Assembly (NCBI GenBank): GCA_030832185.1 | Contig: JAURJQ010000017.1 | Coordinates: forward strand, 29,018 to 93,017 | Direction of reading: 5' to 3' | Length of the DNA stretch: 64,000 nt | Source of the DNA: Chitinophagales bacterium | GTDB lineage: Bacteria; Bacteroidota; Bacteroidia; Chitinophagales; JADJOU01 | In this document: piece by piece, positions 1-9,715 of the stretch | Numbering within the stretch: position 1 is the first letter of the stretch | How the letters are laid out: every line of letters starts with the position of its first letter | The notes under the pieces: model-generated | What the model was told of the DNA's origin: nothing | Seen by the model: only the letters and a program-made list of their open reading frames with translations | The model's database searches: none | Translations under genes and position numbers: made by a program

Positions 1-897
1 TTCAATATCAGGACTAATCGATTTGGCAATTTTTGCGATGATAGTAGAATCAACTCCTCCACTTAATGATACGGCCACTGGAACATCACTTCTTAGCCTA
101 ACTTTAACCGCATCATACATTAAATATCTGCACACTTCCATCAATTGGTCATATGATTTGCCGACATTTAACGCTAGTTTTTTCTCAACTTCTATTTTTA
201 AATCATACCATCTATTTAAAGAAAACTTCAATCCGTCATTTAAGGATATAGTTGCTATTGTTCCTGCTTCTAAATATTTTACTGATTCATAACTAGTATT
301 ATCGCCTATGCCCTCAAATATGCCATAATGATAACCCCTCGAAAGATAGTCCATATCTAATTTCACGTTATTAGAATGAACTGAGACTGAATCAATAGAT
401 GAAGAAAAAAACACACCTCCATTAGATAAAAAAGAATAAACTAAAGGCTTAACGCCAAATCGATCACGAACTAAATTAAGCTCTCCATTTTGACTATCAT
501 AAATAGCAAAGGAAAACATTCCATTAAACCTATGCAGACAAGCTGAACCCCAATAAATCCATGAATACAATAGTACTTCCGTATCACCCTGAGTTTCGAA
601 CTGAACACCATATGATTTTAGCTCTTGACGAAGTTCTATATAATTATAAATCTCACCATTGAATACAACTAAATAGCGCTTATCACTGCTATAAAATGGT
701 TGATTAGACGCCGATGATAAATCAATAATAGAAAGTCTAGAGTGAGCTAATGTAATTTTATACCTTTCGTAGTCTATTGATTTATAACTATAACTATCTG
801 GTCCCCTTCGCGCAATACTTTTGTGCGCAAAAGAGTCTCGACTAAAATCAATTTTCGCAAAATCCTTTAACTCAATGGCCCCAGAAATACCGCACAT
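1..897 (-). CDS. Asparagine synthase-type amidotransferase, partial (3' end beyond window)
   Basis: The first 299 codons of a glutamine-dependent asparagine synthase family protein are visible; the rest lies left of the window. It starts MCGISG, so Cys2 would be the nucleophile of the class II glutamine amidotransferase domain, which fills roughly residues 1-210 (RGPDS and FNGEIYNY motifs present). The ATP-pyrophosphatase loop SGGVDS is at 279-284, just before the edge. Its ATG overlaps the TAA of the upstream glycosyltransferase by one base, so the two are probably translated together. In O-antigen clusters such proteins often amidate the carboxyl group of uronic acids rather than make asparagine; that role is inferred here from the neighbouring UDP-HexNAc dehydrogenase. 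Confidence 0.9.
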   Translation of the reverse strand, partial: MCGISGAIELKDFAKIDFSRDSFAHKSIARRGPDSYSYKSIDYERYKITLAHSRLSIIDLSSASNQPFYSSDKRYLVVFNGEIYNYIELRQELKSYGVQFETQGDTEVLLYSWIYWGSACLHRFNGMFSFAIYDSQNGELNLVRDRFGVKPLVYSFLSNGGVFFSSSIDSVSVHSNNVKLDMDYLSRGYHYGIFEGIGDNTSYESVKYLEAGTIATISLNDGLKFSLNRWYDLKIEVEKKLALNVGKSYDQLMEVCRYLMYDAVKVRLRSDVPVAVSLSGGVDSTIIAKIAKSISPDIE

Positions 898-2009
898 TAC
901 TCTACAATTAATTTATTATATAATTTAATCAGTTTTCTCTCCTCAATATCCCAATTATACTTAGTTTTTACTAACTGATATCCATTTTCAGCCATAGATA
1001 ATCTCAACTCTTTGTTATCAATTATTGTTTTTATTGCATTCGCTATCTGATTTATATCTGTTGGATTTACGCATAGACCACAATTATTAGCTTCAATTAT
1101 TGATTTCCATAATTGAAAGTCCGATGCAATAATAGGCAATTTTGCTGCCATGTATTCGAACATTTTGACAGGCAGAGAATTAATAAAATTATTTGCTGGC
1201 AAAAGTGTAACCATACCTATCATAGACTCACAAATAGCCTTAGACACTCCATCCCTATCCAAATGGCCTAATTCATTAACTAATGACCATCCCTCATTAA
1301 TCGATACTATTTCATTTCTGAGATTTTCGCTTTCAAACTTTCCGACTAGATTAAGTCTAACATTATCGGCTAATTCCAGTGATTTAACTACCTCTAATAC
1401 TCCACGCACCTTAGTAATTCCTCCCACATAACAAATTAATCTTTTTTTCTCACTATCGGGCAAATGATTTTCAAATTCTTCCAAAATAGGATAGTTATTA
1501 ATATCAACCGAATTTACACCTATTTTTAAGAATTTATCTCTAATATCAGGAGTAGCTGAGACAATAAAATCAAAAAAACGAAATACTGTAAATTCTAACA
1601 ACCTAAATAAATAACTAAATAAAACTCTCACAATTAAATTCAAATACATTTTGTCCTTAATATCGCGGGGTATATCCTCGTGAGAGTCGAAAATAACCTT
1701 CCTACCACTAAGTTTCAATAAAATACCTATAGGAATAAGCTCCGGGTCATGTAGGTGATAAATATTAACTTTAAGATTTTGAGCAAGTCTGAATACATTA
1801 ATCACCATTTTTGACATTCGTGATACTCTGCCACCTGCATTTCCACCAGCATCAAGTATTTGAACATTATCTTTAATTTCGTCTCCTTTACCATCCGCTA
1901 CAACTAAGAAAATTTCATTTCCCTCTATTCTAGCTAATGATTTACACATTTTATGAAATATGCGAGTATCGTATCTAGGATGGGCGGAAGTTAAATGAGC
2001 AACTTTCAT
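897..2009 (-). CDS. Glycosyltransferase family 4 (GT-B fold)
   Basis: A 370-residue cytoplasmic glycosyltransferase. The N-terminal half (about 1-170) is the acceptor domain with the early H-x-T-S-x-H segment. The C-terminal half is a Glycos_transf_1 domain with a nucleotide-sugar-binding stretch around residues 285-330 (FEYMAAKLPIIAS, then GLCVNPTD). It probably adds one sugar to the lipid-linked repeat unit of the polysaccharide; donor and linkage cannot be read from sequence. It lies between two asparagine-synthase-like genes and overlaps the downstream one by one base. A gap of 127 bases (2010-2136) separates it from the upstream one; I see nothing distinctive there. Confidence 0.88.
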   Translation of the reverse strand: MKVAHLTSAHPRYDTRIFHKMCKSLARIEGNEIFLVVADGKGDEIKDNVQILDAGGNAGGRVSRMSKMVINVFRLAQNLKVNIYHLHDPELIPIGILLKLSGRKVIFDSHEDIPRDIKDKMYLNLIVRVLFSYLFRLLEFTVFRFFDFIVSATPDIRDKFLKIGVNSVDINNYPILEEFENHLPDSEKKRLICYVGGITKVRGVLEVVKSLELADNVRLNLVGKFESENLRNEIVSINEGWSLVNELGHLDRDGVSKAICESMIGMVTLLPANNFINSLPVKMFEYMAAKLPIIASDFQLWKSIIEANNCGLCVNPTDINQIANAIKTIIDNKELRLSMAENGYQLVKTKYNWDIEERKLIKLYNKLIVE

Positions 2010-2136
2010 AAGTTTTTTTCTATGGTGTATCTATAAATTTCATTGACAAAACGATTAAATCAAATCTAATATATTAATTGATATCTATTCAAAAAAATTG
2101 ATATTTGAATGTTTCATAAAGCTGTCGTACTTAATC

Positions 2137-3942
2137 TCATTTTAACTTATATATTTTCTCCCATTTCGCCACATTATATAGCCTCCATTTCTGATTATTG
2201 TCAAGCTTTTCGATGTTTAAGTTTTCATTTAAAATCTCTTTTAATAGATTAGAAGCCAAAATCTCGTTTCTTAAATCCTTTTCAATATATTTCATCCATT
2301 CATTGGTAGGAGCTTCAAAGCCTTTTTTATTTTTTCTCCACACGATTGATTTTGGCAATAAGGAGTCAACAGATTGCCGCAGGATAAACTTAGTCCAACC
2401 ATTTTTGATCTTATGCCAAAAAGAAATTGATAAAGATAATTGCAACATTCTATAATCAAGAAATGGTAACCTGGCTTCAATAGAGTGTCGCATAGAATTT
2501 TTATCCTCATATCTTAATAAAGCTGGTAATTGAGTGCTATATATTTCTTGTTTTTGAAGATTGAAAAGATTGAAATAATTTACAGAATTCATTTTCAAAT
2601 GGCTCTCATCTGCTTCAGCAATATATTTACTCTTTATGAAATTCGCTTTTTTTATAAGCAAGCATTTTCTTAGTTGAAATATAGGGAAATAGAAAGTAAA
2701 TCCCAACATTTTGATAAGCGAAATTTTAGAATTTCGAATACCCTTTATAAATTCTCTTATTCCATTCAAGTTTCTTTGTTCTAGGAATATAGCTGGATAA
2801 TACCTTTCATATCCTAAAAGACATTCGTCGCCGCCTTGGCCATCCAAAAGTACTACACAGTTTTTTTTACGAGATTCTTGCATAACGAAGTATTGCATAT
2901 AAATTGAAAGCCCACCAAATGGCTCTTCTTGGGTGTAAATAACCTCATCTATATTTCTAATAAAATCATCTAAACTAGGTTTTACTATTGCTAAGTCTAA
3001 ACTACAATGCTCCTGAACTTGAATAGCAAATTCACTTTCGTCAGTAGATTTTTCCGTTGACATAGCATGGATTGCAAAAAATGGATTTACATTTCTTTGA
3101 GAATTTAAACTAGAGGCAATTGCTGCAATTGATGAACTATCTAGCCCTCCGCTAAGACATGTTCCTACCTTTACATCAGATCTAAGTCTTAAACTTACTG
3201 CATCATACAAAGTATCTTTAAAAAGACTTAATACTTGATCATCTTTATAACCAGAGTAATTTGTTTTCTCAATATCAAAATACTTCTTAATTTGATAATC
3301 ATTTGTATTTAAATCGTATACTAAATTATGAGATGGTGCTAATTTTGAAATACCTTCAAAAAAAGTATTATTCGTATGGTCAATAAAACCCCATACTAAG
3401 TAATCAAGTAGAATTGTATAATTAACTTTACGAAAATTCGTAATCTCTAAAATCTGCTTTATCTCCGATCCAAAAATAAATTGGGAATTATATCTAGCAT
3501 AATAAAATGGTTTAACTCCAAATCTATCTCTACTAATAAAAAGAACATTTTTTTCTTTATCTAAAATAGAAAATGACCACATACCATTGAATCTAGAAAC
3601 ACAATCCTCCCCCCAGTAATCGTATGCACATAAAATTACCTCTGTATCACTATTTGTTTCGAAAGTATATTCATTTTTAATTAATTCATTTTTAATTTCG
3701 ATATAATTATAGATTTCACCATTAAATATAATAGTATATTTTTCTTTATAATGCATTGGCTGATTTCCATCTATCGACAAATCAATAATCGAAAGCCGCC
3801 TATGACCGATTCCTAAGTTTTTGTATAAATATATCTGACTAGCGTCCGGACCTCTGTGATGAATGACTTCATTCATGCGTGATATTTCAGTCTCTGAGGC
3901 AGGATTCTTATTCAAATTTATTATACCTGAAATTCCACACAT
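2137..3942 (-). CDS. Asparagine synthase (glutamine-hydrolysing) family, full length
   Basis: A 601-residue two-domain protein. The N-terminal glutaminase domain (about 1-215) starts MCGISG with the Cys2 nucleophile and contains HRRLSIIDLS and FNGEIYNY. The C-terminal synthetase domain has the PP-loop SGGLDS at 264-269 and a GGDE motif further on. Length is normal for AsnB. It is the second member of this family in the cluster, separated from the partial one by a glycosyltransferase. It could make asparagine, but the setting favours amidation of a sugar carboxylate, as proposed for AsnB-like proteins in other O-antigen loci. Its start lies 3 bases downstream of the stop of the upstream polymerase gene. 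Confidence 0.9.
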   Translation of the reverse strand: MCGISGIINLNKNPASETEISRMNEVIHHRGPDASQIYLYKNLGIGHRRLSIIDLSIDGNQPMHYKEKYTIIFNGEIYNYIEIKNELIKNEYTFETNSDTEVILCAYDYWGEDCVSRFNGMWSFSILDKEKNVLFISRDRFGVKPFYYARYNSQFIFGSEIKQILEITNFRKVNYTILLDYLVWGFIDHTNNTFFEGISKLAPSHNLVYDLNTNDYQIKKYFDIEKTNYSGYKDDQVLSLFKDTLYDAVSLRLRSDVKVGTCLSGGLDSSSIAAIASSLNSQRNVNPFFAIHAMSTEKSTDESEFAIQVQEHCSLDLAIVKPSLDDFIRNIDEVIYTQEEPFGGLSIYMQYFVMQESRKKNCVVLLDGQGGDECLLGYERYYPAIFLEQRNLNGIREFIKGIRNSKISLIKMLGFTFYFPIFQLRKCLLIKKANFIKSKYIAEADESHLKMNSVNYFNLFNLQKQEIYSTQLPALLRYEDKNSMRHSIEARLPFLDYRMLQLSLSISFWHKIKNGWTKFILRQSVDSLLPKSIVWRKNKKGFEAPTNEWMKYIEKDLRNEILASNLLKEILNENLNIEKLDNNQKWRLYNVAKWEKIYKLK

Positions 3943-3945
3943 AAT

Positions 3946-5349
3946 TTAAATCTTAGTTTTTGAAAAAAATTTGCTTAAAAATAATAAGAAAACGTATGTG
4001 GCAATAAAAGGAAGAATATAAAATAAAGACATATTATCAAATTCACCTTTAGGATATATGGCAAAGAAGTAAACCAATATCTGTGAGTATATCATTAAAT
4101 ACCATATATTATTAAATCTATTTAATAGATTATATGTATAGGCCATAAGAACACCAAAAAAAAACATTCCCAAAATTACCCCAAAAAGTCCAAAATTAAG
4201 ATACATCTCACCAATACCAGTAGGAGGAATACTTCCTCCGCCAAGTAATGCACTATACCACCTATTTTTTATGACAAAACTTGTTTGATAGTCTACTGGT
4301 CTAATTGTCGAAGGTAATACGTTATACAACCATGTAAAATAGGATTTACCCATGTAAAATCCAATATCAGACTCCCAACTATCTATAATTTTCATGAGTA
4401 CGGGGATATTCGGAATATTGCCCTTTTCTATCAAAAATTTAAACAAACTCTCTATCTTAAAAAATTCTGTCATTTGATCAAAAAATGATTTATTTACCAT
4501 ATTATTAAAAGCTAAGCTGCTTAGCGCCCGCAAGAAATACATAAATATACCTAAGCCAATGAGACTCATCAATCCCCAAATGTATAAAAAATGCTTTTTT
4601 CTTAATTTTTGGTAATGGTAGAAATATTGAATGACAAATACAGATAAAGCAAAATTTATTGTATGCAACAATCTACCCATCGAAAACTTTATAATAATAA
4701 TCGATAAAAGGACAGAATAAAAGCGAAAGGTAAATTTATTTCTTTTTAAGCACAGATACAAATAAAGATAGACAGCAATAAACCCTAAATTATACATAAT
4801 TGTGGTTCCAGATGACTCAAATTCATAGGTACGAATAGAAACATTGCTTAAATAATTAAAAACATTTCCTCCAGCAAAAATCCAAACATTATAGAAAAAA
4901 TTTGCATAACATAATACTAGAAATAGTACAATACCAATTTTAAAAGAAAAGTCTGAAATATTTGATTCTGGTTTTATATGAATTTTAATTTTTTTTCTGA
5001 AAATAAAATATCCCAAATTCGTCATTATTAATCCAATAAGGCAGAGATAGGTTGCTTTTATAAAAAGCAAATCAATGTCCTGACTAAATGAGGTCAGTGT
5101 GATATATTCACTCTTATAAAATCCTACATTAAAGTAATAAACTATGGCTATAAACGAACCTATTGTGAAAAAATTGAAAAGTACAATAGGTTCAAAAAAA
5201 ACTAAATTTCTATTTAATACAAAACCCCCTAAAATTGAAAGACCATATAAAACTATTCCACCTAATAAAATAGTATTATCGTCTAACCCCCCGATCAAAA
5301 GAAAAAGCAGAGACGATAATACAACTAATAGATAAGAAAGAATCTTCAT
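3946..5349 (-). CDS. Wzy-like O-antigen / repeat-unit polymerase
   Basis: A 467-residue integral membrane protein with about ten to twelve hydrophobic segments and a large central hydrophilic loop (roughly 270-390). This is the shape of Wzy-type polymerases, which join lipid-linked repeat units at the periplasmic face. The loop carries a segment with GGGSIPPTGIGEMYLNFG, and Gly-rich loops of this kind recur in oligosaccharide repeat unit polymerases. Sequence conservation in this class is weak, so the call rests on topology and cluster position. It overlaps the upstream SDR gene by 4 bases (ATGA). Confidence 0.72.
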   Translation of the reverse strand: MKILSYLLVVLSSLLFLLIGGLDDNTILLGGIVLYGLSILGGFVLNRNLVFFEPIVLFNFFTIGSFIAIVYYFNVGFYKSEYITLTSFSQDIDLLFIKATYLCLIGLIMTNLGYFIFRKKIKIHIKPESNISDFSFKIGIVLFLVLCYANFFYNVWIFAGGNVFNYLSNVSIRTYEFESSGTTIMYNLGFIAVYLYLYLCLKRNKFTFRFYSVLLSIIIIKFSMGRLLHTINFALSVFVIQYFYHYQKLRKKHFLYIWGLMSLIGLGIFMYFLRALSSLAFNNMVNKSFFDQMTEFFKIESLFKFLIEKGNIPNIPVLMKIIDSWESDIGFYMGKSYFTWLYNVLPSTIRPVDYQTSFVIKNRWYSALLGGGSIPPTGIGEMYLNFGLFGVILGMFFFGVLMAYTYNLLNRFNNIWYLMIYSQILVYFFAIYPKGEFDNMSLFYILPFIATYVFLLFLSKFFSKTKI

Positions 5350-6035
5350 TTTAAACTATAATTTAGTTTTATCGAATTAGCTAAATAATTTTCTTCGAAG
5401 AAAAAATTTAATTCAGCGGAGAGCTTGCTTATAATATTAGTGTCATATTCAGGCTTAAAACCCTTCTCAATTAATTTTACACATGCAGCTTTTCCAGTAA
5501 GTATTTCAATTGTATGAAGAATTTCTGGCACTGAATAGTAATTTAAATTTGTTATGTTAATGATTTGGTTTTGAAAAATTTGTTTATCTATAATATGCGT
5601 AATAAATCTAAATAGTTCTTGAATGCCGATTAAATTCTTATAAGCATTTACCCATAGGTCGAACTCGATACTATTTAAGACGTTCGATATAAATAGATTA
5701 ACTAATGAATGATTATTCTGAGAGGCACCTATAATTTGTGGAATCCTGAAAATATAATGTTTGGGATAATTTTCCTTAAGGTAGTTTTCCATAGCTAACT
5801 TATGAAAATAATAAGGTTTGTTTATTTTTTCGGCATAAATCACATCACAGCTGCTGAAATAAACAATTGTTGAATTCTGATAAGGTAAAAAAGACTTTAA
5901 AAGGCCCATTTCTCTATCAAAAGAGTCCTCAGATGTAGTATTGGAATTTGAAACTCCTGATGCAAAAATCAATACATCCTTTTGTAATTCATATTTCTTA
6001 AATACTTTAGCAAGCATTCCACTACCTATCACCAT
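5346..6035 (-). CDS. Small NAD-dependent epimerase/dehydratase-like SDR
   Basis: A 229-residue protein of the extended short-chain dehydrogenase type. It opens with a glycine motif (VIGSGMLAK, residues 2-10) at the nucleotide-binding end of the Rossmann fold, has a Ser-rich strand (YFSSCDV), and a Y-x3-K catalytic pair in YYFHK. It is short compared with typical sugar-nucleotide epimerases (about 300 residues). It resembles dTDP-4-keto-sugar reductase-like proteins, and may reduce or epimerise a nucleotide sugar for this glycan. The start overlaps the end of the upstream WecF-like gene by 14 bases. Substrate unknown. Confidence 0.7.
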   Translation of the reverse strand: MVIGSGMLAKVFKKYELQKDVLIFASGVSNSNTTSEDSFDREMGLLKSFLPYQNSTIVYFSSCDVIYAEKINKPYYFHKLAMENYLKENYPKHYIFRIPQIIGASQNNHSLVNLFISNVLNSIEFDLWVNAYKNLIGIQELFRFITHIIDKQIFQNQIINITNLNYYSVPEILHTIEILTGKAACVKLIEKGFKPEYDTNIISKLSAELNFFFEENYLANSIKLNYSLK

Positions 6036-7092
6036 AAAATAAACTTTTCCAATTTTTCAATATTGTCGACGCATCTAAGTCTTTAAGCATTTTCTGCTTA
6101 TTAGATTCTGCCTCACTCTCAGATAAGTAAATAAAGTCTGAAAATGAAGAATTTTGAATCTCGTCAGTATCAAAAATATGTACTCCCATTTCTCTGTAAT
6201 AATTATAAGGCGTAGTAATAGATTGGATGTATACTTTTTTATAAATACACAAAAGCAAATTAATATTACCTAAACCCTGCTGATGATAATGATTAAATAC
6301 GCAAATATCTATATTTTTTAGAAAATCAAAGTACTCATCTTTGGACATATAGTCGTCTATAAATGTAATTTTATCTTTAAACAGACTTCTCCCTTTTGAT
6401 TTAACTTCATTAATATACTGTAATCCACCACCATATGATAATATAACATATATGTGTATGTCTGAGTTTGAAAATTTTGAAAGTATTTCAAAGATTTCTA
6501 AGTGATTATTATTTGGGTCAGCTGAATTACCAGCTAATATTTTAGTAAATTTCCCACTAGGTTTTATTGGCTCAAATTTTTGAACAAAATTTAAGTCAAT
6601 AGTTCCTGGGTACCAGGACTTTACATATTGTGCTGAGTGGTTATAAACTTTTTTACTTACTATAAAATCACCAAAAATATAGGAAGAAATATATCTTAGT
6701 CTTCGAATAAATACTTTTCGAATAGATTCAATAAATCTGTAATGTATACTATCATTGCATATTTTGTAGAAATAAAGATCGCCTCCCCAGATAACCCAAA
6801 TAATTTTATCAAATGCTTTATGGTAACAAAACAGTATAAACAACATCAACTTAATATTATTAAGCTGATGAATAACTATTCTACTGGAATTTTTTATTTT
6901 TTTATATCCTAATATAAGATCTAAAGCAGATTTTGACAACTGACAATTAGACTGATTTATGTAGAATTCATTAAAACTACTTTCCTTTCCTCCGTAAATT
7001 ACAAAAAAATGACCTCTTGGGTCAAAATTATTATTAATAAACTCGATAAAATTACGAGTATAGATTGAGTCTGAAATAAAATGTATTATCAT
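6022..7092 (-). CDS. WecF-like (Fuc4NAc-transferase family) glycosyltransferase
   Basis: A 356-residue protein resembling the TDP-N-acetylfucosamine:lipid II transferase family (GT56, WecF/RffT). The visible signs are an N-terminal strand-rich opening (MIIHFISDS), an IIWVIWGGDLYFY segment near 105-115, and a central GNSADPNNNH segment near 190. In enterobacteria WecF adds the third sugar of enterobacterial common antigen; in Bacteroidota clusters members act on other 4-acetamido-4,6-dideoxy sugars. The donor here is unknown. A 92-base gap without distinctive features separates it from the upstream flippase gene. Confidence 0.68.
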   Translation of the reverse strand: MIIHFISDSIYTRNFIEFINNNFDPRGHFFVIYGGKESSFNEFYINQSNCQLSKSALDLILGYKKIKNSSRIVIHQLNNIKLMLFILFCYHKAFDKIIWVIWGGDLYFYKICNDSIHYRFIESIRKVFIRRLRYISSYIFGDFIVSKKVYNHSAQYVKSWYPGTIDLNFVQKFEPIKPSGKFTKILAGNSADPNNNHLEIFEILSKFSNSDIHIYVILSYGGGLQYINEVKSKGRSLFKDKITFIDDYMSKDEYFDFLKNIDICVFNHYHQQGLGNINLLLCIYKKVYIQSITTPYNYYREMGVHIFDTDEIQNSSFSDFIYLSESEAESNKQKMLKDLDASTILKNWKSLFYGDR

Positions 7093-7184
7093 AGTTCGTC
7101 TGCGTATAATTTAAATTTCATTAAGTTTATTAGCAATAGTCGACATGCAGAAAGACTTTGATAGTATTTTAATTAAATTATGTA

Positions 7185-8408
7185 CTAATTAGTTAATAGC
7201 GCTCGATACCAGATTAAGACTAAAATAAGCAATAAGCTAGACATAATCATATAAATCAGTAGAACATGAGTTATAGCCAATCCTAAAAATCCTGCACCGA
7301 TTGCAAATGGAAGAATTTTAATTAATGAATATATAATTTCAATTTTAAGTGCTGTCTTTTGTTGATTAAAAATAATTGGGATATTTGCAAATGAGGATAC
7401 GATAAAATTTAGAATTATCCATAAAGAAAGTATACAAATAAATTTCCCTGAAACTGCCCATTGATTGCCAAAAAAGAAACTAAAAATAGATTCAGCAAAT
7501 AGTAAACAAGGGAAAAGTAAAATTGAAAACAAAATAAGTTTTTTCAATACATTATAAAATTTTAAACTTAAGGCTTCTTTATTATTTATATTTTCAGAAA
7601 ACTCTTGACTAATTACATTATAGATAGCAGCAGAAATCAATGCCAATGGAGCTTGTATATATTTAAGACCAAAGGTAAAACTACCTAAGACCGATTGATC
7701 ATAATAAATCGGAATTAAGAGAATTGGAATACTAGTGGATAGAGTATTTAAAAATGTATGCGGAAGGGTATACTTGGGGAAATCTATATATCGTAACAAT
7801 GTCAACCGAATCCGTAATGAACTAATTTTTGAAAATACCTTTTTAATTGTCTTATATTCATTTATCCAAACAAACAGAAATGAAACTAAATAACTCAAAA
7901 TAAATCCATAAATTAAATTATATGATTTGAAAGTTTTAATATAGCCCAGCAAATTATATCCAGATTCGATACTTGATTTAGTTATTCTTTGATAAGACAT
8001 TTTTTTATATTGCTTTTCTCTATTATAAAATCTATCATAAATATTTACCATAGATAAAAGAAAGACAGCAAAAGGTAATGTAAGAAATATTAACTCATAA
8101 TGAAAGATAAAATAACCAAGTATAGTAATTGCTAAAATTAAGCTTGATGCAAATACACTTAATAATATTGAAGTTAGCAAAAGTTGATCGGCTATTTTAG
8201 TATTAGAGGGGAGAATAATTGCCATCTCATATTTTAATGTTACAATTATTGAAAGCAACCCCACTAAACTTATAAAAAATGAATAGAAGCCAAAATCAGC
8301 AGGACTATATAGTCTAGATATTATTGGTGCTACTATAAATGGTATGATTTGAGAGATAGTGCTCCCAGAAAATAAGGCTATAAAATTTCTGCTAAATTCA
8401 GTTTTCAT
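7185..8408 (-). CDS. Wzx-type polysaccharide flippase (MOP superfamily)
   Basis: A 407-residue polytopic membrane protein with about twelve predicted helices, opening with a MATE/PST-like segment (FSRNFIALFSGSTISQIIPF) followed by SRLYSPADFG, a signature seen near the N-terminus of many O-antigen translocases. It would flip undecaprenyl-linked repeat units across the inner membrane before polymerisation. It overlaps the upstream ligase-like gene by 4 bases. It is slightly shorter than the usual 420-480 residues, but both ends look intact. Confidence 0.85.
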   Translation of the reverse strand: MKTEFSRNFIALFSGSTISQIIPFIVAPIISRLYSPADFGFYSFFISLVGLLSIIVTLKYEMAIILPSNTKIADQLLLTSILLSVFASSLILAITILGYFIFHYELIFLTLPFAVFLLSMVNIYDRFYNREKQYKKMSYQRITKSSIESGYNLLGYIKTFKSYNLIYGFILSYLVSFLFVWINEYKTIKKVFSKISSLRIRLTLLRYIDFPKYTLPHTFLNTLSTSIPILLIPIYYDQSVLGSFTFGLKYIQAPLALISAAIYNVISQEFSENINNKEALSLKFYNVLKKLILFSILLFPCLLFAESIFSFFFGNQWAVSGKFICILSLWIILNFIVSSFANIPIIFNQQKTALKIEIIYSLIKILPFAIGAGFLGLAITHVLLIYMIMSSLLLILVLIWYRALLTN

Positions 8409-9715
8409 TCTTCATTAAGCTCAGGCAGCCATAAAATTAAATTCCCGAATGTAAAGATAAAGACTCCAAATGCTCTATTGAGATAATCTTCAAAGAGGCA
8501 ATTTAGAATAATCAAGACAATAAACAAGCCTCCCCATAAATTATCTTGCAGGTAGTATCTATAAATAAGATATAAAAACATAAACATAAACGATACTAAA
8601 ACAACTATACCACCTGAAAATAAATAAAACAAGAATTGTGAATGTGGACTATTTAAATATGAAGGTACATTGAATTTGTATAAATGTGGCGACGATATCA
8701 TAATTGAGTCTATAAGAGGATATACATTGTTAATTCCTACACCAGAAACAATATGATTCTTTATAGTTGGTAAAACTCTATTATACAAGGTTATTCGCTC
8801 CTCATCTATACATTCAGTTACAAAACTCATTGGATTTTCAACAAAAGTTGACACATCAATAAATCTCTCAAATTGGATAAAACACAAAATAAGCATTATT
8901 CCAAAGAACAAGAGTAGCAATTTTTTCTTCAAAATTTTACTTAGCAAAAAAAAGATAGTCAACATTAGGAGTAGTAGAAGGAAAATAATATTTAACTTAG
9001 AACCCAGATAAAAAATACTTAAACAGAAAAATAAAATAATGATTAAGTAAAAAAACTTTTTTTCTTTAACACCGCAGTAAAGTTTCCCTAAAAAAAGTAT
9101 GTTCAAGTTTATCAAGGAAGATATATAAGCATGGTGGGTATTAAGTTCTATGAACATATTTTTTTTATAATAGCCCCAAGAAGCTAAACTATTGATGTAC
9201 TCAAACGAATTAGTAATTAAAAAAGAATTAAAATTTATTCCATTGAAATTCTTAAAGTCGATAGAAGTTTTATAAAAAATATATGCTTGCTCAACTCCAT
9301 ACTTTAAATATAAATATAAAATAATGAGATAGAATATTACAGATGTGGTCAATGCCCAAACTATATATTTAAAATTAGCTGCGTTATTTTTATGACAAAA
9401 AATCATAAAAAAAGGAGCAATCGCTAATAGAACACTTGATTGAACTATCGTTAAATTAAGTGTATGTTCAGTTTCGTAGAAGAATGTAAGAAGATTAAGT
9501 AAGTAAAATATTGTAAGAATCAGGTATGAGCGCCAATTATAAATCAATGAAAGCCTATGACTTAACTGCAATCTAACATCATATAAACGTTGCAATAGAA
9601 AAATAGCAAAACTAATTGCTTGCAGTGCATTTGGTAAAATTGGGAAAATTGAAATAAATGTAGTAGGTAGGGAATTAATATAATTCTTAACCTTAATTAT
9701 TTTTCCGAATCCCAT
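8405..9715 (-). CDS. O-antigen ligase / Wzy_C-type membrane protein
   Basis: A multi-spanning membrane protein of about 436 residues. The periplasmic loop near residues 310-345 ends in NSPHSQFLFYLFSGG, matching the conserved H-N/S-x-F...G pattern of the O-antigen ligase/polymerase (WaaL, Wzy_C) superfamily. It either attaches the finished polymer to an acceptor or is a second polymerase; the cluster already has a Wzy-like protein, which favours the ligase reading. I chose the ATG at 9715 over a TTG at 9721. It overlaps the 3' end of the WlbA-like gene by 23 bases, suggesting coupled translation. Confidence 0.75.
   Translation of the reverse strand: MGFGKIIKVKNYINSLPTTFISIFPILPNALQAISFAIFLLQRLYDVRLQLSHRLSLIYNWRSYLILTIFYLLNLLTFFYETEHTLNLTIVQSSVLLAIAPFFMIFCHKNNAANFKYIVWALTTSVIFYLIILYLYLKYGVEQAYIFYKTSIDFKNFNGINFNSFLITNSFEYINSLASWGYYKKNMFIELNTHHAYISSLINLNILFLGKLYCGVKEKKFFYLIIILFFCLSIFYLGSKLNIIFLLLLLMLTIFFLLSKILKKKLLLLFFGIMLILCFIQFERFIDVSTFVENPMSFVTECIDEERITLYNRVLPTIKNHIVSGVGINNVYPLIDSIMISSPHLYKFNVPSYLNSPHSQFLFYLFSGGIVVLVSFMFMFLYLIYRYYLQDNLWGGLFIVLIILNCLFEDYLNRAFGVFIFTFGNLILWLPELNEE

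Noticed and set aside
1150..1431. Plus-strand open frame opposite the GT4 gene
   Set aside because: It is the complement of a conserved glycosyltransferase domain, with no promoter or family resemblance.
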